64,000 bases of DNA from Salvator merianae (taxonomy: Eukaryota; Chordata; Lepidosauria; Squamata; Teiidae). A model generated the notes under the pieces. The model did no database searches and was not told the DNA's origin. It saw nothing but the letters and a program-made list of their open reading frames with translations. The translations under genes and the position numbers were made by a program. The stretch spans positions 48,534,444 to 48,598,443 of the forward strand of contig QVOM02000025.1 of the NCBI GenBank assembly GCA_003586115.2, given 5' to 3'. Positions within the stretch are counted from its first letter, which is position 1. Each line of letters begins with the position of its first letter. Of this stretch, positions 12,180 to 23,869 are shown one piece after another.

Positions 12180-12473
12180 TCAGGGTTTTCTCCGGGGGGT
12201 CACTAACGATCTTCTAAATTTGCAGGACTGAAAATAAATATTTTTCAGAGATAGAATAAATATTTATTTGAAATAGCTTTTGATTCAGTTAATCATACAT
12301 TCTTACTAAATATAGTAGAACAATTGCATTTGCCTCATACTATTATACAAATTCTTATCAAAATATAAGTCACCACTATAGCAGATATATATGTTAACAA
12401 AACATTCTCTGATTATTTCGATATATAGAGAGAACCTATCTAGGGATGTCCTTTATCTCCAACACTATTTGCT
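12180..12473 (+). pseudogene. L1/Tx1-type reverse transcriptase fragment
   Basis: In one frame, codons from 12276 read AFDSVNHTFLL, the reverse transcriptase motif with the first catalytic Asp region. Exactly 56 codons later 12444-12473 reads GCPLSPTLFA, the universal (R)QGCPLSPLLF block of L1-clade LINEs. The Gln before it is a TAG stop (12441-12443) and a TAA stop lies between the two motifs. The fragment stops abruptly where a GC-rich DNA transposon begins. The frame may resume after 12950, but I could not confirm the YADD box there. No endonuclease domain is visible upstream. It is a dead copy. Confidence 0.72.
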
Positions 12474-12950
12474 CAGGGCATCACATGGTCTGATCACGTA
12501 GGCCCGATGGTGCTTCTGTGATTTGCCCATCACACACTGAATGGACTTGCCAGTTGCCATGGCAGCGGCCAGCCTCTTGTTGACCACTGCCACAACAATG
12601 ATTGGGCCAGCACCCAACTGGGCACCACAAGGCCAGATTGGGCATTGTGTGGCCCGAACGGCACATTGCATGGGCCCAATTTGGCCCACATGATGGGGCA
12701 GGCCTGACTAAAGGATTGTGCATGTGTGGTCAGCCATCACGCATTTGTGGTTGGCTATTGCACAGGCACAATTGGGCAATCACGCATGCACAATTGGGTT
12801 CCACACCAGCCTGGAGCAGGACATCAGAGGTAGGGTTGTGGAACACTGATTAGCGCTCCACAGTATCTGTGATTGGGAACAGATGAAGTCTGTTCCTGGT
12901 CTCTCAGGCCTCCACCAAGTGCTTGCTAGTTGCAAGTGCAAATAGCCCCT
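12474..12950. mobile_element. non-autonomous GC-rich DNA transposon inserted in the L1-type fragment
   Basis: Starts AGGGCATCACATGG and ends near AAGTGCAAATAGCCC, an inverted variant of the right end AAGTGCAAAGAGGCCC at 41331. The interior repeats TTGGGC/GCCCAAT words and a CATGGCA module as in the copies at 8375, 40152 and 48386. A CTC triplet on each side is a candidate 3-bp target duplication. Overlapping open frames on both strands are by-products of the GC-rich repeats. Confidence 0.65.
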
Positions 12951-13797
12951 CTGACTTTGACAATGAAAATCATCCCATTATAATACATGCACTTAATAAA
13001 ATTAGAGAAAACTGGCCCAGCTTAAAACTATGCTGCTAAAACTGTGTTTTGGGGGAGTGGATGATACTTTGTTTTGTTTTGTTTAAGTATGGCGGAGGGT
13101 CACCTTCCAAGCTGTCACATGCTTAATGACAACTCAACGATCAGCAGGATTTTAAGATGTCATTGCTTCAGCAGCAGCTTTGCAGTCTCCTGCTTTTATC
13201 ACCTCTTATCCTAAGGAAGCAGAGGTAGAGGTACTGATGTCATGACTACCTTCACTGATTGAATTCCCTGCTTGAAGAACCCCAATTAATCTGGGTTTAA
13301 GCAAGGAGGGTTGGTGTCATGTGTATGCCAAGATTTGTAGTGCGTTCCATCTATAACTATATTTAGCACATGGTTGCAGCCTGAGAGTATCTGAAATATT
13401 TTGGACCAATCTGAATATCTGCTTCTGAAACGCTGAAGAGTATTTCATTTTGAAAAATAAAACTTCAGTTAAATAATTACTAATCTATTCAATATAAAAA
13501 TTAAGCCACCCAGAAAAGAATACAATATGATAAACATAATTATGAAAGTCACTGTATTCAGTCCTCTTTAAGGTATCTGGAAATGCCTTGGTTGTTTGCT
13601 TGTAACTGGAACTACCATATAGTGGATCCTAGTGCTGAACTGTAAATCTATTGAATCCTGGAGGGCATACTGTAGTGTGCAAATGCACCAGTTAACAGTA
13701 AAATATATTGTATTATGCTTCATAACTTTATGATTTAGTTTAACACAACTAGCTTCATCCAATTACATTTTTATCATGCATTACATTATTACATTAT
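12951..13797. other. no gene seen; possible continuation of the L1-type fragment to about 13060
   Basis: 12951-13060 may continue the interrupted reverse transcriptase, but the frame is too damaged to follow. The rest is unique A+T-rich DNA. Confidence 0.35.
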
Positions 13798-13825
13798 CAT
13801 GATGATCATGATGATGATGATGATG

Positions 13826-13872
<47 letters not shown>

Positions 13873-13896
13873 TAGTAGTAGTAGTAGTAGTAGTAT
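13798..13896. repeat. compound (GAT)n(AAT)n(TAG)n microsatellite
   Basis: Three trinucleotide blocks in succession: GAT units 13798-13827, AAT units to about 13872, TAG units to 13896. It lies just left of an antisense LINE-tail retroposon and may have grown from its A-rich tail. Confidence 0.97.
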
Positions 13897-13959
13897 TGAT
13901 GAAAAGGACAAGATGACACATAATTCTCCAATTGTATTCTGTTATTTTTTCTTTCTTGA

Positions 13960-14660
13960 TTTCTACCCCAACCTATATTTGAGGTCTCAGAGTAGGTTAT
14001 AATAAAACCAACATAAAGATATCTCACCAAAGAAATAAATAAGAGATCCTGAATGAATAGAAGCTTCTTCTTCAGTTAAAGTCTAGAGTAAAGAAATGCA
14101 TTTGCACCAAATATATAAATTTATATGAGAGGCCTGGATGCAATTCACATAGAGGTTATCCCACAACATGGAAGCTATCACAAAGAAGGCCCTGTCATGT
14201 GATTTTGCATCTTTAGCTGTTGATAGAGGTGATACTACCAAGATGGCCTATATTTCAGATTTTAACTGATAGTCTTCTAGATATTTTGGGCAATTTCAGG
14301 TTTATAAATCAGTTTTAGAACCTTGGTTTGCACTTTGTAAATTGGCAAACAGTACAATTTCTTTAGGACCAGTCTTATATGCACTCCACCCAGAGTACAA
14401 TTCATCAAGTTTGCTATTGTGTTATTCAACTAGTTTCAGCTTCCAAACTTTTTCCAAGGACAGCCCAACATACAGTATATTGCAATAGTCCACACAAACC
14501 ACAGTGATTCTGCAATTCCTGAGTTTTCCCATCATTATGGGGCTAGCACATCTCTGCCTTTTCTTGGCTGCAAAGTCAAATAGGAGAGGAAACATTGGGA
14601 GTAAAGAATACATTGTAGACATATGAATTCTGCTTTTAACCACTATTTTGCTGACATGTC
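13960..14660 (-). mobile_element. retroposon with L2-like LINE tail, antisense
   Basis: Begins at left with TTTCTACCCCAACC and GAGGTCTCAGAGTAGG. This is the reverse of the tail type at 61555-61600 (ACCCACCCTGGGACCTCCAGG), so the 3' end lies at left and the element is on the minus strand. Body words such as CCTTGGTTTGCACTTTG and GCAATAGTCCACACAAACC are shared with a repeat common in squamate genomes. Related copies are at 23870 and 29442. Whether this is a LINE 3' region or a tail-sharing SINE cannot be decided here. Confidence 0.6.
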
Positions 14661-16280
14661 TATGTCTTTCTACAATGTTGTAAAGGACCGAGCTTGCAAA
14701 GTGTAGATCTTCAAGATTCTAGTCCTCTTTAACAGGCTCATGTAGCATGAATTAGCAAAAAAATTGTTTGCGCACTTTCCTACAAGAAATGAAAATTTAG
14801 ATCTAGAAAAAAAAAAAAAAAATGCCAGAAGACAACCAGTCCCCATTTCACAGCTACTATATTGTCTAATTTAGGACCCTTTCTCTTACTGCATCAGTCA
14901 TGGCCCACAACACATTTTGGATTAGCTAGCCAGGGCAGAACCATTTGCAACTGTGTGAATTCATGTGTAGGCTGCCCAGAAAGATGGTGGTGGTAGAGTA
15001 GTTATAGAGCTCCTCAGAGCTCTATGGCACTCATGAATGGGCAGGAATCATGCCTCATTCTTCATCCCCTGAAAAGGAGGTATGACCTGCAAGCTGCACA
15101 ATACATGGCAACATAGATAGGAACAATCAGGTGCAAGATCCTGATAAACCTTATATACCCCCAGGAGCACCAGCTTAACCAGGTGGGTGCCCTGTGCTCT
15201 TCAGTAGTGAACCCATCTTTAAAGTTAAGATAATTTGGTCCTTCAGGTAATGTTTGAGGGAGAGCAAGATATGAGAGGTGTGTTGTTGTTGTTGCTGCTG
15301 CTGATGATGATAAGAGAAGTTCACTGCATTATACTGGCTTGGGGGAAGTAGCTCTCCTGGGGACAATCTTACAGGACCTTGAAGGCTAATAGGTTGGAAT
15401 TACAGATAACTAATTAGTGTGGGACTGTCAGGAAAAAGGAAAGTGGAAAAATACAGTCAAAACAAGTCAAGTTTCAAAGAACAGTAATTGTTCCTTTATT
15501 AAAAATATAGCAAAAAGCTTCAGAAGCAAAGAAATTCAAACTGCAGCAAGAAAACTGTCTAAATCAGCTATCAAACTCTCAGTAAGACAGATTTCTCAGT
15601 ACAGCCTGATAATTATGATTGTCATTGTAGTCTGTGGAAAACTCATGTCTGGAGAAGGCTGGCACCTGCATGTTCATCACCGCAGACTGTGAACAACCCA
15701 TGTCTGGAGTGAACATTGCTACAGATAACTTGGCTGGCATCTGTGTGGCTTTTTTGTGCTTTTGTATGGTCCCCATGGAAACACATACACACTGGGATGG
15801 TAGTACTATGTGTTTTTTTGGATGCAAATTCCTTTCATTCATTGACTTAGATTGAGAGGCCAGTCCCATATAAATGTCAAAGTGATCATAGACAAGTTGG
15901 TCAACTCGATGTAAATCAATGTAATTTTCAGACTTAACCCAATTTAAGTCAATGGAGAAATCCAGTGTGGTTCTCCTTCCTCCTCCCCCCCCCCCCATTT
16001 ACACTGAAATATATCACTCAGTTTATGTTTTCATGTATGTGCTATTTTTCAAGATTGGAACTCTTTCACATAAATCAGGCTATGACTTTACAAACATGTG
16101 TTCTTCTCAAAAACAGAATTCTAGTTTTGAAACTTTATGGTGCATATCAGCAGCAGTAGTCTTATTCTTTTCCTCTGCATATTTTTTTATATATCCTGTG
16201 CAAGCACTGGCATCAATAGGAGTGTGAATTAAGGTCTCCTCTTTGACCTTTTATTTTTAGGTCGGGTTTCTGTTTTTCAG

Positions 16281-16349
16281 AACATACGAGAGGGACAAGA
16301 ATCTTGGATTTGTGGAGTTTCACAACATGCAGTGGTAACTTATAAGAGG
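16281..16349 (+). other. candidate small exon (splice-site-like borders, open frame)
   Basis: A pyrimidine-rich acceptor ending TTCTGTTTTTCAG abuts 16281 and a donor GTAAGA follows 16349. The 69 bases between are a multiple of three and open in phase 0, containing IREGQESWICGVSQ. The other two phases each hit a stop near the end (TAA). A second acceptor, TTATTTTTAG, lies 20 bases upstream and would shift the frame. I do not recognise the peptide. No neighbouring exon is evident in the window, so this may be a lone exon of a gene with very large introns, a non-coding RNA exon, or chance. Confidence 0.22.
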
Positions 16350-16399
16350 GTAAGATTTTCATTTAATAAACTCTTTGTTGTAGACACAGTGCATGCATG

Positions 16400-16444
16400 T
16401 GCACACATGCACACACACACTCACACTCACACTCACACACACAT
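16400..16444. repeat. (CA)n-type microsatellite with TCACAC variants
   Basis: Alternating purine-pyrimidine run of CA units broken by GCATGC and TCACAC words. Confidence 0.9.
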
Positions 16445-17112
16445 ATCTACTCTCTTACAAATATGTATAAATATTGGCAATTTAATTGTTTTAATAGTTA
16501 TCATTCAAACAATTTAACAGACATGCATTTAAGAATTCCAACACCATTAATAATATAAGTTTTTATTCTGATCCCCCCCATCCTATATGGCTAAAATGCA
16601 TCATCTTTCACCCAGCAGAAATTCTATACATATTGTTCAAGATGGGACAGCACACCCCCTCCCATTCATTGAACAGTCTTACTTGACTCAAGTGATGAAT
16701 ATTTAGTTTATACCAATTACATATTTTTTCTTCTAATTTATATGGAGATAAATAAACAAAATTACAGGTAATCGTTCTGCTCTTTTTTTTTTTTATTAAA
16801 AAAAAACCAAAAACGTGGGTAATAGCATCCATACTGAGGAATGAATACAAAATGCTTCTTTATAGTGCTTGTGAGTATGATAACATGTTCTTATAGTAAG
16901 CAAGTGTATCTTTATATTATATATCTTATTCATGAGCATATCTAGGAAGGATGAATAGACCCCTGATTGTAATAAGGAATGCCAAATGATACACAGGAAT
17001 TTTCATTACACATTATTTCATTGCATTGCATCACAATTTCTGAATGCTACTTCAGCATTAATCTGAACATTTGAGGGCTACAGATACAGAGTTTTAACAG
17101 GTTTAACACCAA

Positions 17113-17212
17113 AGGGGTTCTAGTAGCACCTTAGGAACTAATTAGAAGAAGAAGAAGAAGAAGAAGAAGTTGGCAGCATGAACTTTCATAGACTAAGTTT
17201 ACTTCATTTTAT
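17113..17212 (+). repeat. short amniote interspersed repeat with (AAG)n expansion
   Basis: Contains TTCTAGTAGCACCTTAG, AACTAATTAG, then (AAG)n at 17144-17169, then GCAGCATGAACTTTCATAG. It is the sense counterpart of 11919-11988. The AAG expansion lies at the internal A-rich position of the repeat. Confidence 0.65.
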
Positions 17213-17300
17213 TGTTTTTATTGTTGTGACCTACCCTGGTACTTGCAGGTGAAGGGTGTAATATAAATATTCAAATAAATAAATAAATAAATAAATAAAA
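17205..17300 (+). mobile_element. L2-like LINE 3' tail with (AAAT)n
   Basis: GTTGTGACCTACCCTGG followed by a short GC-richer block and TATAAATATTC, then (AAAT)n at 17272-17300. This is the same tail architecture as 61555-61627 (TGTGACCCACCCTGGGACC). Only the last 80 or so bases of the LINE are present, as usual for 5'-truncated copies. Confidence 0.75.
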
Positions 17301-17437
17301 TCCAATATAAAGGACAGGAAATATACTTTCAAAATGCATTATTTGGCTCTTAATGTGGATTAGAAGTGGGATGGGAACACTGTGGTCTGCATGCTAAGCC
17401 ACCTTTGACCTGCATTTTGTTAAGTGTGCTGATGTAG

Positions 17438-17438
17438 C

Positions 17439-17474
<36 letters not shown>
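17438..17474. repeat. (CTAT)n microsatellite
   Basis: About nine perfect CTAT units. Confidence 0.97.
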
Positions 17475-18044
17475 TTTGCTTTTTGTAATTTCTAGATATG
17501 TTTATTTCTCTCTGTCTACTGTCAGAAATTCAGCTTGGAATGCAGAGATCACAATTCCTGCTAACTTCAACAGAAGATGCTTAATCAAAGATCTGATTGC
17601 ATACTTGTTTCACAGGAACATGTCAGTAATGACATGCTTTGCTTTAGGATATTGGTCTGGGGTGAACCACAGGTCAATAAATTGCTGCAAGATTTACTTT
17701 TCTCCCTCAGGAAGATGCAAGGGTTTTATTGTTGTTGTTTTTTTGGGGGGAGAGTGAACTAAAGGTCAACCAAGGGTAGCAAAATACAATTTTGCCCTAA
17801 GCAAAGAAAAACACAGTTGGAAACCTAGGTGAAAAAAGAATTAGATAATGTCTTGTCTCTGTCACTACCTTCTTAACCTGTTCTATCTTTCCATCTGTGT
17901 AACAGTGTCAAAATTTAACAAGTTGCATCCATAAATTCCCATGCAATTTATGTTCCCTATAAAGGCTTCTACTCTCAAAAAGAACCTCTGTTCACTCTGC
18001 AAATTAAGCTTCAAGCTAGGTTAAATCAAGCTTAATAGTTCAAC
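17475..18044. other. no gene seen
   Basis: Unique DNA. The open frame at 17476-17757 has no recognisable domain and sits between microsatellites. Confidence 0.45.
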
Positions 18045-18103
18045 AGGAAGGAAGGAAGGAAGGAAGGAAGGAAGGAAGGAAGGAAGGAAGGAAGGAAGGA
18101 AGA
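18045..18103. repeat. (GGAA)n polypurine microsatellite
   Basis: About 14 perfect GGAA units, all-purine on the plus strand. Confidence 0.97.
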
Positions 18104-19548
18104 CAAAATGTACAGCAATCATTAACAAGAAGACTCCAAATATTTCCTAAATTCAGTAGCATTCAAGAAATGAAAGCCTGGGAGAGCAAAATAAGTGTTT
18201 GTAGGAGGTGCAAATTAAAAGTTCAGATGTCATTCCCCAGAATTTGTCTGACAATCTAAAATCTCAAACTTATCAACAAGTCATTCAGACAAAATGACTG
18301 AGGGTTTTCTTAAGTTCCTTAGATAAAGGAGTCCAGACCACTATGATATCATTATATCAAAGTCCATAAAGACTTTAAAATGAGTTACTGACCTCTGACT
18401 GTCATGTCACATCAGTGGAGAATAGTCACTTATACATTGTTTCTTGGCAAGGAAATACATCAAAAAAGAAGACTCAAAGATGCATTTAGTATGTATATGT
18501 AAAGTTATGAGTAAATTAGAAAATAGGAAATAATTATAATTGTAACTGAAATTATTAGAATTATTGTGAGTTTTAACATTGTCCGGGAGCCAGGAAATGA
18601 TAAGTTTGCTGGAGTTTTTCCAGACAAAGGAGAAGGAAGCTGCCTACCCATCTCTCCTCCTTTACCAAGGTTGGTTACTATTTTGACATGGGAGAAGGCA
18701 GAGGCAGCTTCCACTTCCCACACTGATACAGCTAATCTTGATGAAGGGAGGTAGATTTTCTCCATCATAAAGATCATAGTCTGGGATCCCCAGTTTCAAT
18801 TTCCATAGTACCCCAGGGTTGTCCCCACCCATGAAAATCCTAGCCATGAACTTATTAGGTAGGGGCAACCTTCTCCTTGCCATAGAGGTTGCAGTTGGGG
18901 TTGACATTGGAGTGGGGTTCATCAAACATAGGAAATCACCCTGTAGGCCTTTTCCTGTATTTGATGATGGCCACCACGGAGTTAGTTAAATCTTCTTGAC
19001 TAGTCAGAGAGACAGGATGAAGAGTTGTGAGAGTTTTTCATCCTACTCTGCCATGGCAGTTCTGTAAGAGTGCTTATGGTGAAGGAACAGGATCACATTC
19101 ATTTTGCCATAAAGGTTTTGTGTGGATCCTGCCCAAGGACCTGGACAACTATGTCTTTAAGATGTTTAATTAGATTCCTCCAGAAAGCAGGGTTGACTTA
19201 GTGACCTAAATGATCCCTTCCAGGAAGGTAATTTTATAAAAATGGCTAGATATGGCTGCACACCTGTTTATGACGGAAACCCAACTATCGAAGAGTATTT
19301 TGACTAAATTAATTCAGGGCATGTTTCTATGAACAGTACACTTCATTGTTAATAAATGAATTGGATTATAGCAAACAAACAAAACCATTATATTTACCTC
19401 CATGTAGAGTGCAGATCAAAATTCTGATTATTTAACAGTGTAGAAGGAGAAAAAGAAAAAGAAAAAAAAAACCTTGTTATGAAATAATATAAGGTTATAT
19501 GCCTGCTCTTGAGAGCATTGCTATAGTTAGATAACACAAGTACACTCT
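18104..19548. other. no gene seen; 18580-19240 possibly an unclassified old repeat
   Basis: Bases 18580-19240 have a more even base composition than their flanks, with overlapping open frames on both strands. I find no terminal repeats or domains there. Confidence 0.35.
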
Positions 19549-19928
19549 GGACCTTTTTACACTTTCCACCTTAAAATGGGATAATTATCCCATTCTAAGG
19601 TGAAATAGACCAAACAGTATGAATACTGTGCACACTGTGTGGTCAGAAACCTCATCTGAAGTCGGCTACCAGCATTCATAGTGTGAATGCTGGTAGCCAT
19701 GCCCAATCCTTGCTATGGCAGCAGCCAGGAAGCATTCAGCCACTGTCATGGTGACTGGCAGGCCCATGAAGCTTGCAGGCTTGCACAGGCACAATTGGGC
19801 CTGCTTGATTGGGCCACATGATGCCCTGATTGGGCCGCACAATGCCCCATTCAGGCCATGTGGATATGAAAGGGGCATAATGCAACCCAATTGTGCAGGT
19901 CCAATTGTGCAGGCCCTACCACACCCCA
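19549..19928. mobile_element. non-autonomous GC-rich DNA transposon abutting CR1
   Basis: The left end GGACCTTTTTACACTTTCC is followed by an inverted pair around GGGATAATTATCCC, CTGTGCACACTG, and the CCAGCATTCATAGTG and TTGGGCC modules shared with 8375 and 48307. The right side ends near 19925 against the antisense CR1 ORF1. The right terminal repeat is not distinct, so the boundary is approximate. Confidence 0.68.
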
Positions 19929-20560
19929 CACCCCCATTGAAGTTTCCCAACACTATTGGTACTGAATGTACCATGAGCACTGGCTCCTCCCCAGCACTGT
20001 CTACCAACCTATCTAGATGTTGTGTGACGTCCACAACCTTTGCAGCCAGCAGGCGAGTCATCATGCCGTCCACATGCCCATCACAAACCCGTCTCTCTAT
20101 ATTTCTAATAATCAAATCACCCATTACAAGAAGCTCCCCTTCCACCGCCCGTGGAGGAGAACTCTCAGTGCAAAAGGATACAGGCACATCCTCCAAGGAA
20201 GGGGTCTCAATTAAGGGAATTTGTCCCTCTTCCTCACCTGATATTCTCCCTGAATGAGATCTCCACTCTCCAAGGCAACTGGAAGGTTACACGCCATGTA
20301 AGGGGATACTCCTACTGCATCCCTGGAGACCTCATCACCATGCCTCTCTCTCTGGTTTCCCAGGTCTGTTACTTTGGCTGTCAGTTGTTTATCCAGTTCT
20401 AAGTTGGTTTGTTCTAAAGCTTTCTCTATATGGAATGGTTCCCTAGACAATGGTTCCAAGGCTTCAAAAGATTTTATACCCTTTCTGCAGCTTCCCCTTA
20501 TAATAATGTATGAAAATAAACTAAGAAATCCAGACAGACACAGAATCTAGAGCAGCAGCA
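19929..20560 (-). pseudogene. CR1 LINE ORF1 (esterase domain) fragment, antisense
   Basis: On the minus strand from about 20459 down to 19929 the translation follows CR1 ORF1. A Lys/Glu-rich stretch comes first, then SSPPRAVEGELLVMGDLII, then a VDVTQHLDRLVD block. The sense fragment at 38951-39289 gives the aligned peptides SSPPRRVGALIVGDLFI and VGITHNLDKLLN. CR1 ORF1 encodes an RNA-binding protein with a GDSL-type esterase domain. Here the GDS nucleophile block reads GDL (codon TTG). The GTN block is present in a shifted frame around 19950-19975. The element is cut at its right-hand domain by the transposon at 19549-19928. Confidence 0.75.
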
Positions 20561-22425
20561 TAAGCACTTGTTTACAAATAGCACAATTTTGAAGATAATA
20601 TAGAAAACAAGATACATTTTGAAGATAGATAGATATAAGAGAGAGAGGGAGAGGGAGAGAGAGAACTACTCAAAGAGGATTAGGTAAAGATAGGGATAAT
20701 TCAGTAATCACTATGTAATCTTATGATTTTCCACAGTAGCTGTTTCTTCATTCATGACAGTGACTTAAACTAATGCTATGCAGAAGACAAGTCCAATGCA
20801 AAGAGTGTTCTGAAGAAAAATGAAGTGAGTGATAAGGAATTTAATGAGCTACTAAGCAAACAGTTGGATACTCTAATATGCTAAGATCTGGGAGGTTAGC
20901 TCAGAGCTTTCATCTTGACCTCTAACTGTCTTGTGACCAAGATGTCAGAAGTTCAGACACTCCACTTTACTATTGTATTACCTTTTGGATGAAGATTTTA
21001 TTTGTTTTTATTTTTGCAGTTTCTTTTACCCCTGCAGCATATTTATTAGAATGTGTTTGTGATCTCCAGAGAATATTGACACCCTAGGTTCTGTTATATG
21101 TTCTACTATCTTCTCTTAGGGTCAGCCCTGTAAGGGACAGCCATGCAAGTTATAATTGAGTTGATTGACACCTTGCAAACTGTTTTTTTTTATTATTATT
21201 GCCTTAGGAAGACAAATAGAAGAATTTTGTTTCTAAAATCATATGTAGAGATTTCTATAGAAGATAACAGTGTTCCCCCCCCCCCCCAGATTTCAGCACC
21301 TTTGAGAATACATTTTTTCTTGCACTAATGTTAACGTTAGACATCCAGTAATTTTTAGTCATACATAAATCTTGCAACAGGGTGTTTCTAGACACAGGCA
21401 AACCCCCACAATTATCCCAGGACTTTATTGGAATTACCACATGTATCCGGCATTATGGAAAATACAGCAAGAAAAACAGATTTTCCATAATGTTGATTCC
21501 TTACCTCCATCTGCCAAGTCCTAATGTTATCATTCCCATTTCAAATTACCCAGATGCTATCAAGTATGGCGGGGGGGGGGGGAGCAAAAGTAAGTGGGCA
21601 GGCACTTGGTGACATCTGAGTATTTTTGAATAGCCACAATAATGTAAAGAGCTGCCAGGCAAAGTAAGAGCCCAGGAGTGTCCTGGGATTGCCCCCTGCC
21701 ATCTGGCAGGGGTGGTGATTCTAGTCTCTAAAGAAGTTCCCACAATGCCCTCTGGCTGTCTGGAAGCACTCTCTGACACATAAATTGGAATATACTTGTA
21801 GCATGTGAATATCAGAGTTTGAACTGTTCATTTTCTTTTGTATTACAAGATAAAGTTTGTATGTCATTGCTATAGTGCTATGAATGCACCATGAATATGC
21901 TGGAAGAATTTGGGATATGCCTAGCCCTGCCTTCCTCTGGCAGGGTTACAATCCTCCCACTACAAACTTCATTAAAGTGCAGAAGAGGAGTAAGCACTCT
22001 GACATGGCTCACCTCTGCTCTCATGCTGTTGCTACCGCTTGGGTGATTTATCTGAAACACATCTTTAATGGGACATATTTGGATCCAGCTTCACTTGGCA
22101 TAGAAAATGATCCATTTCTGAAGTCATTTTTGCTAGATGGAAACATCTCAGGGTGGTGGTGGGGTGTTTGTGCAACTGAGAGCAATAGCAGGCATACAGA
22201 TAACACCCTGATTCTTTTTCCACAGTTTTCATCCAGATCCTGTCACTATTTCATATGCACAATTTTTCTACCACAGTTGACTTAGCATACTGATTATTCT
22301 TTGGTCTTCCATTCTACTGACATAGCTATCTAAAATGTTGTTACAAATCCCTCCCATGAAAAAACCTGAAAAATAAACTGATATCTATATCTAATTGGTC
22401 TCCATTGTAAAAGTACAGTAGAGAG
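20561..22425. other. no gene seen; contains (GA)n tract and homopolymer runs
   Basis: An (AGAT)n/(GA)n tract lies at 20623-20664. A C run is at 21276-21288 and a G run at 21571-21582. Short open frames on both strands have no recognisable domain. Confidence 0.45.
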
Positions 22426-22660
22426 TAGAGGTGTGCTGAACTGGTTCAGTTGGTTATGGTTTGCAGTTTATTGAGTGGTTTGCATACTCTGCATATGAAC
22501 CAAACTGCTCTGTTATTCAAAACACCGGACTGAAAGTGAACTCAATCCAAGGGGTGTTCTAACAAACCAAATGAATGTGAACTAAACCACACTGTAGTTT
22601 GGTTCAAAGGTAATTAGTTTGATTCAAACTGAACTGAATTTCATTTCATGAACATCTTTA
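22426..22660. mobile_element. small hAT-like element, GGTTCAAA-rich subtype
   Basis: Starts TAGAGGTGTGCTGAAC and ends CATGAACATCTTTA, a decayed version of the TAGGGATGTGCAC ends. Flanking octamers GTAGAGAG (22418-22425) and GTAGAAAG (22661-22668) match at 7 of 8 positions, consistent with an hAT 8-bp duplication. The interior has repeated GAACTGGTTCAG / GGTTCAAA palindromic words, as in the element at 52771. Confidence 0.78.
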
Positions 22661-23836
22661 GTAGAAAGAGGAGAAAAAAAACCCTCATGTACTTCAACAG
22701 GGACAGTTTCAAGAGTTATTGTTGTTTTCTGTTATTTTCTTGCAAGCTATCACAGATCTGGGCACATCAAAATGACAAATACATTTTTAACTTAATTGAC
22801 AGATAACAAAATGTAAAATTGATAATAAAATAAGGTTTATTCTAGACTCCCTGACTCCAAGATTCCATCAACATCCACATTTTATCCACCTTCAATGTTT
22901 TATCCACCTTCAATGAATATCCAGAAAGATGAGCATACAGGAAAAAAAAGAAGAAAGAAATAAAGAAAAATAAAAGAAAAACAAAGTTCTTGAAAGGCAC
23001 TTACTATCCCCAAAATCTAATCAAAAGGGTGCATTTCTTGAAAGCTGATAAGATCTTGTGAAGTGACTTGTAGTGTGGGAGTATTGCTGAAGTGCATTTA
23101 GGGAGGCAGAACCCTGCATGCTCCCAGGGGTTAGACAGAAAATGCTATTTTTGAGGTGGGTTCAGAAATCGGTGTACACGCCTCGACTGCATACCTCCAC
23201 AATAGTATATACTATGTGTTGTGTGGCTATGGATGTCACCATCTTTAGAATCAGGGGATAAAACCATGCAAACCCTAATAGCCTAGTAAGTAGTGGTAGA
23301 GTATTTTCTGTCTTGTTTAGGTATTTTTGTGCAATTATCTTTTAACTTTGGTGCAACAATATTTAGGCTGAAAGACATGAGAAATGAGCAAAGGAGGAAC
23401 CACACATATTTTTGCCTTAAAAAAACCACAAAAAACCACCCTGTTCTTTAAACATACCTACAGGGATGATCATTCAATGAGACCAAAAGAGAGAGAGAGA
23501 GAGAGAGAGAAACCACAGGTGACAAGAAGGAGCAGACCATTTTGTTAGGGAACATTTTGTGTATGTTTGACTTTACTGCTTGAAACAATCCTTTCATGTT
23601 AGCTTTTGGGTTTCCTGCTTCTGGCCCTCAGCATGTAACATCAGGTGCTTCTGTTTTCCTTTGTAATACCCTCTGTACTTCTGCTTCACTCTTTTTATAC
23701 CTTTTGATCTGTGTATTTTCATCATAGAAAAAATGTACCCTCAAATATCTGTGTATGAGTGTGTGTTAAGTCCTATTCTTTAATTTACTTCTGATAGAAC
23801 ATGATTTTGTGACTTGCAACAGTTTTTATGTTCTGA
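22661..23836. other. no gene seen; (GA)n at 23487-23510
   Basis: Unique DNA with a 17-bp tandem duplication (TTTATCCACCTTCAATG) near 22881-22916 and a (GA)12 tract. Confidence 0.5.

Positions 23837-23868
<32 letters not shown>
23837..23868. repeat. (CTGT)n microsatellite
   Basis: About eight CTGT units directly left of an antisense LINE-tail retroposon. Confidence 0.95.

Positions 23869-23869
<1 letters not shown>

Larger units (their letters stand above)
14661..17112. other. no named gene; holds one exon-like segment and minor repeats
   Basis: Mostly unique DNA. Bases 15060-15370 resemble retroposon body sequence and include a short (GTT)n(GCT)n(GAT)n run near 15280-15312. A C run lies at 15986-15998. 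An exon-like segment (16281-16349) is listed separately. Confidence 0.4.

Noticed and set aside
15280..15312. Trinucleotide run (GTT/GCT/GAT) as a coding repeat
   Set aside because: Short, imperfect and in no long frame.
19666..20257. Overlapping 176- and 180-codon frames on opposite strands
   Set aside because: The minus frame is a chimera of CR1 ORF1 and a DNA transposon. The plus frame is its shadow. Neither is a gene.
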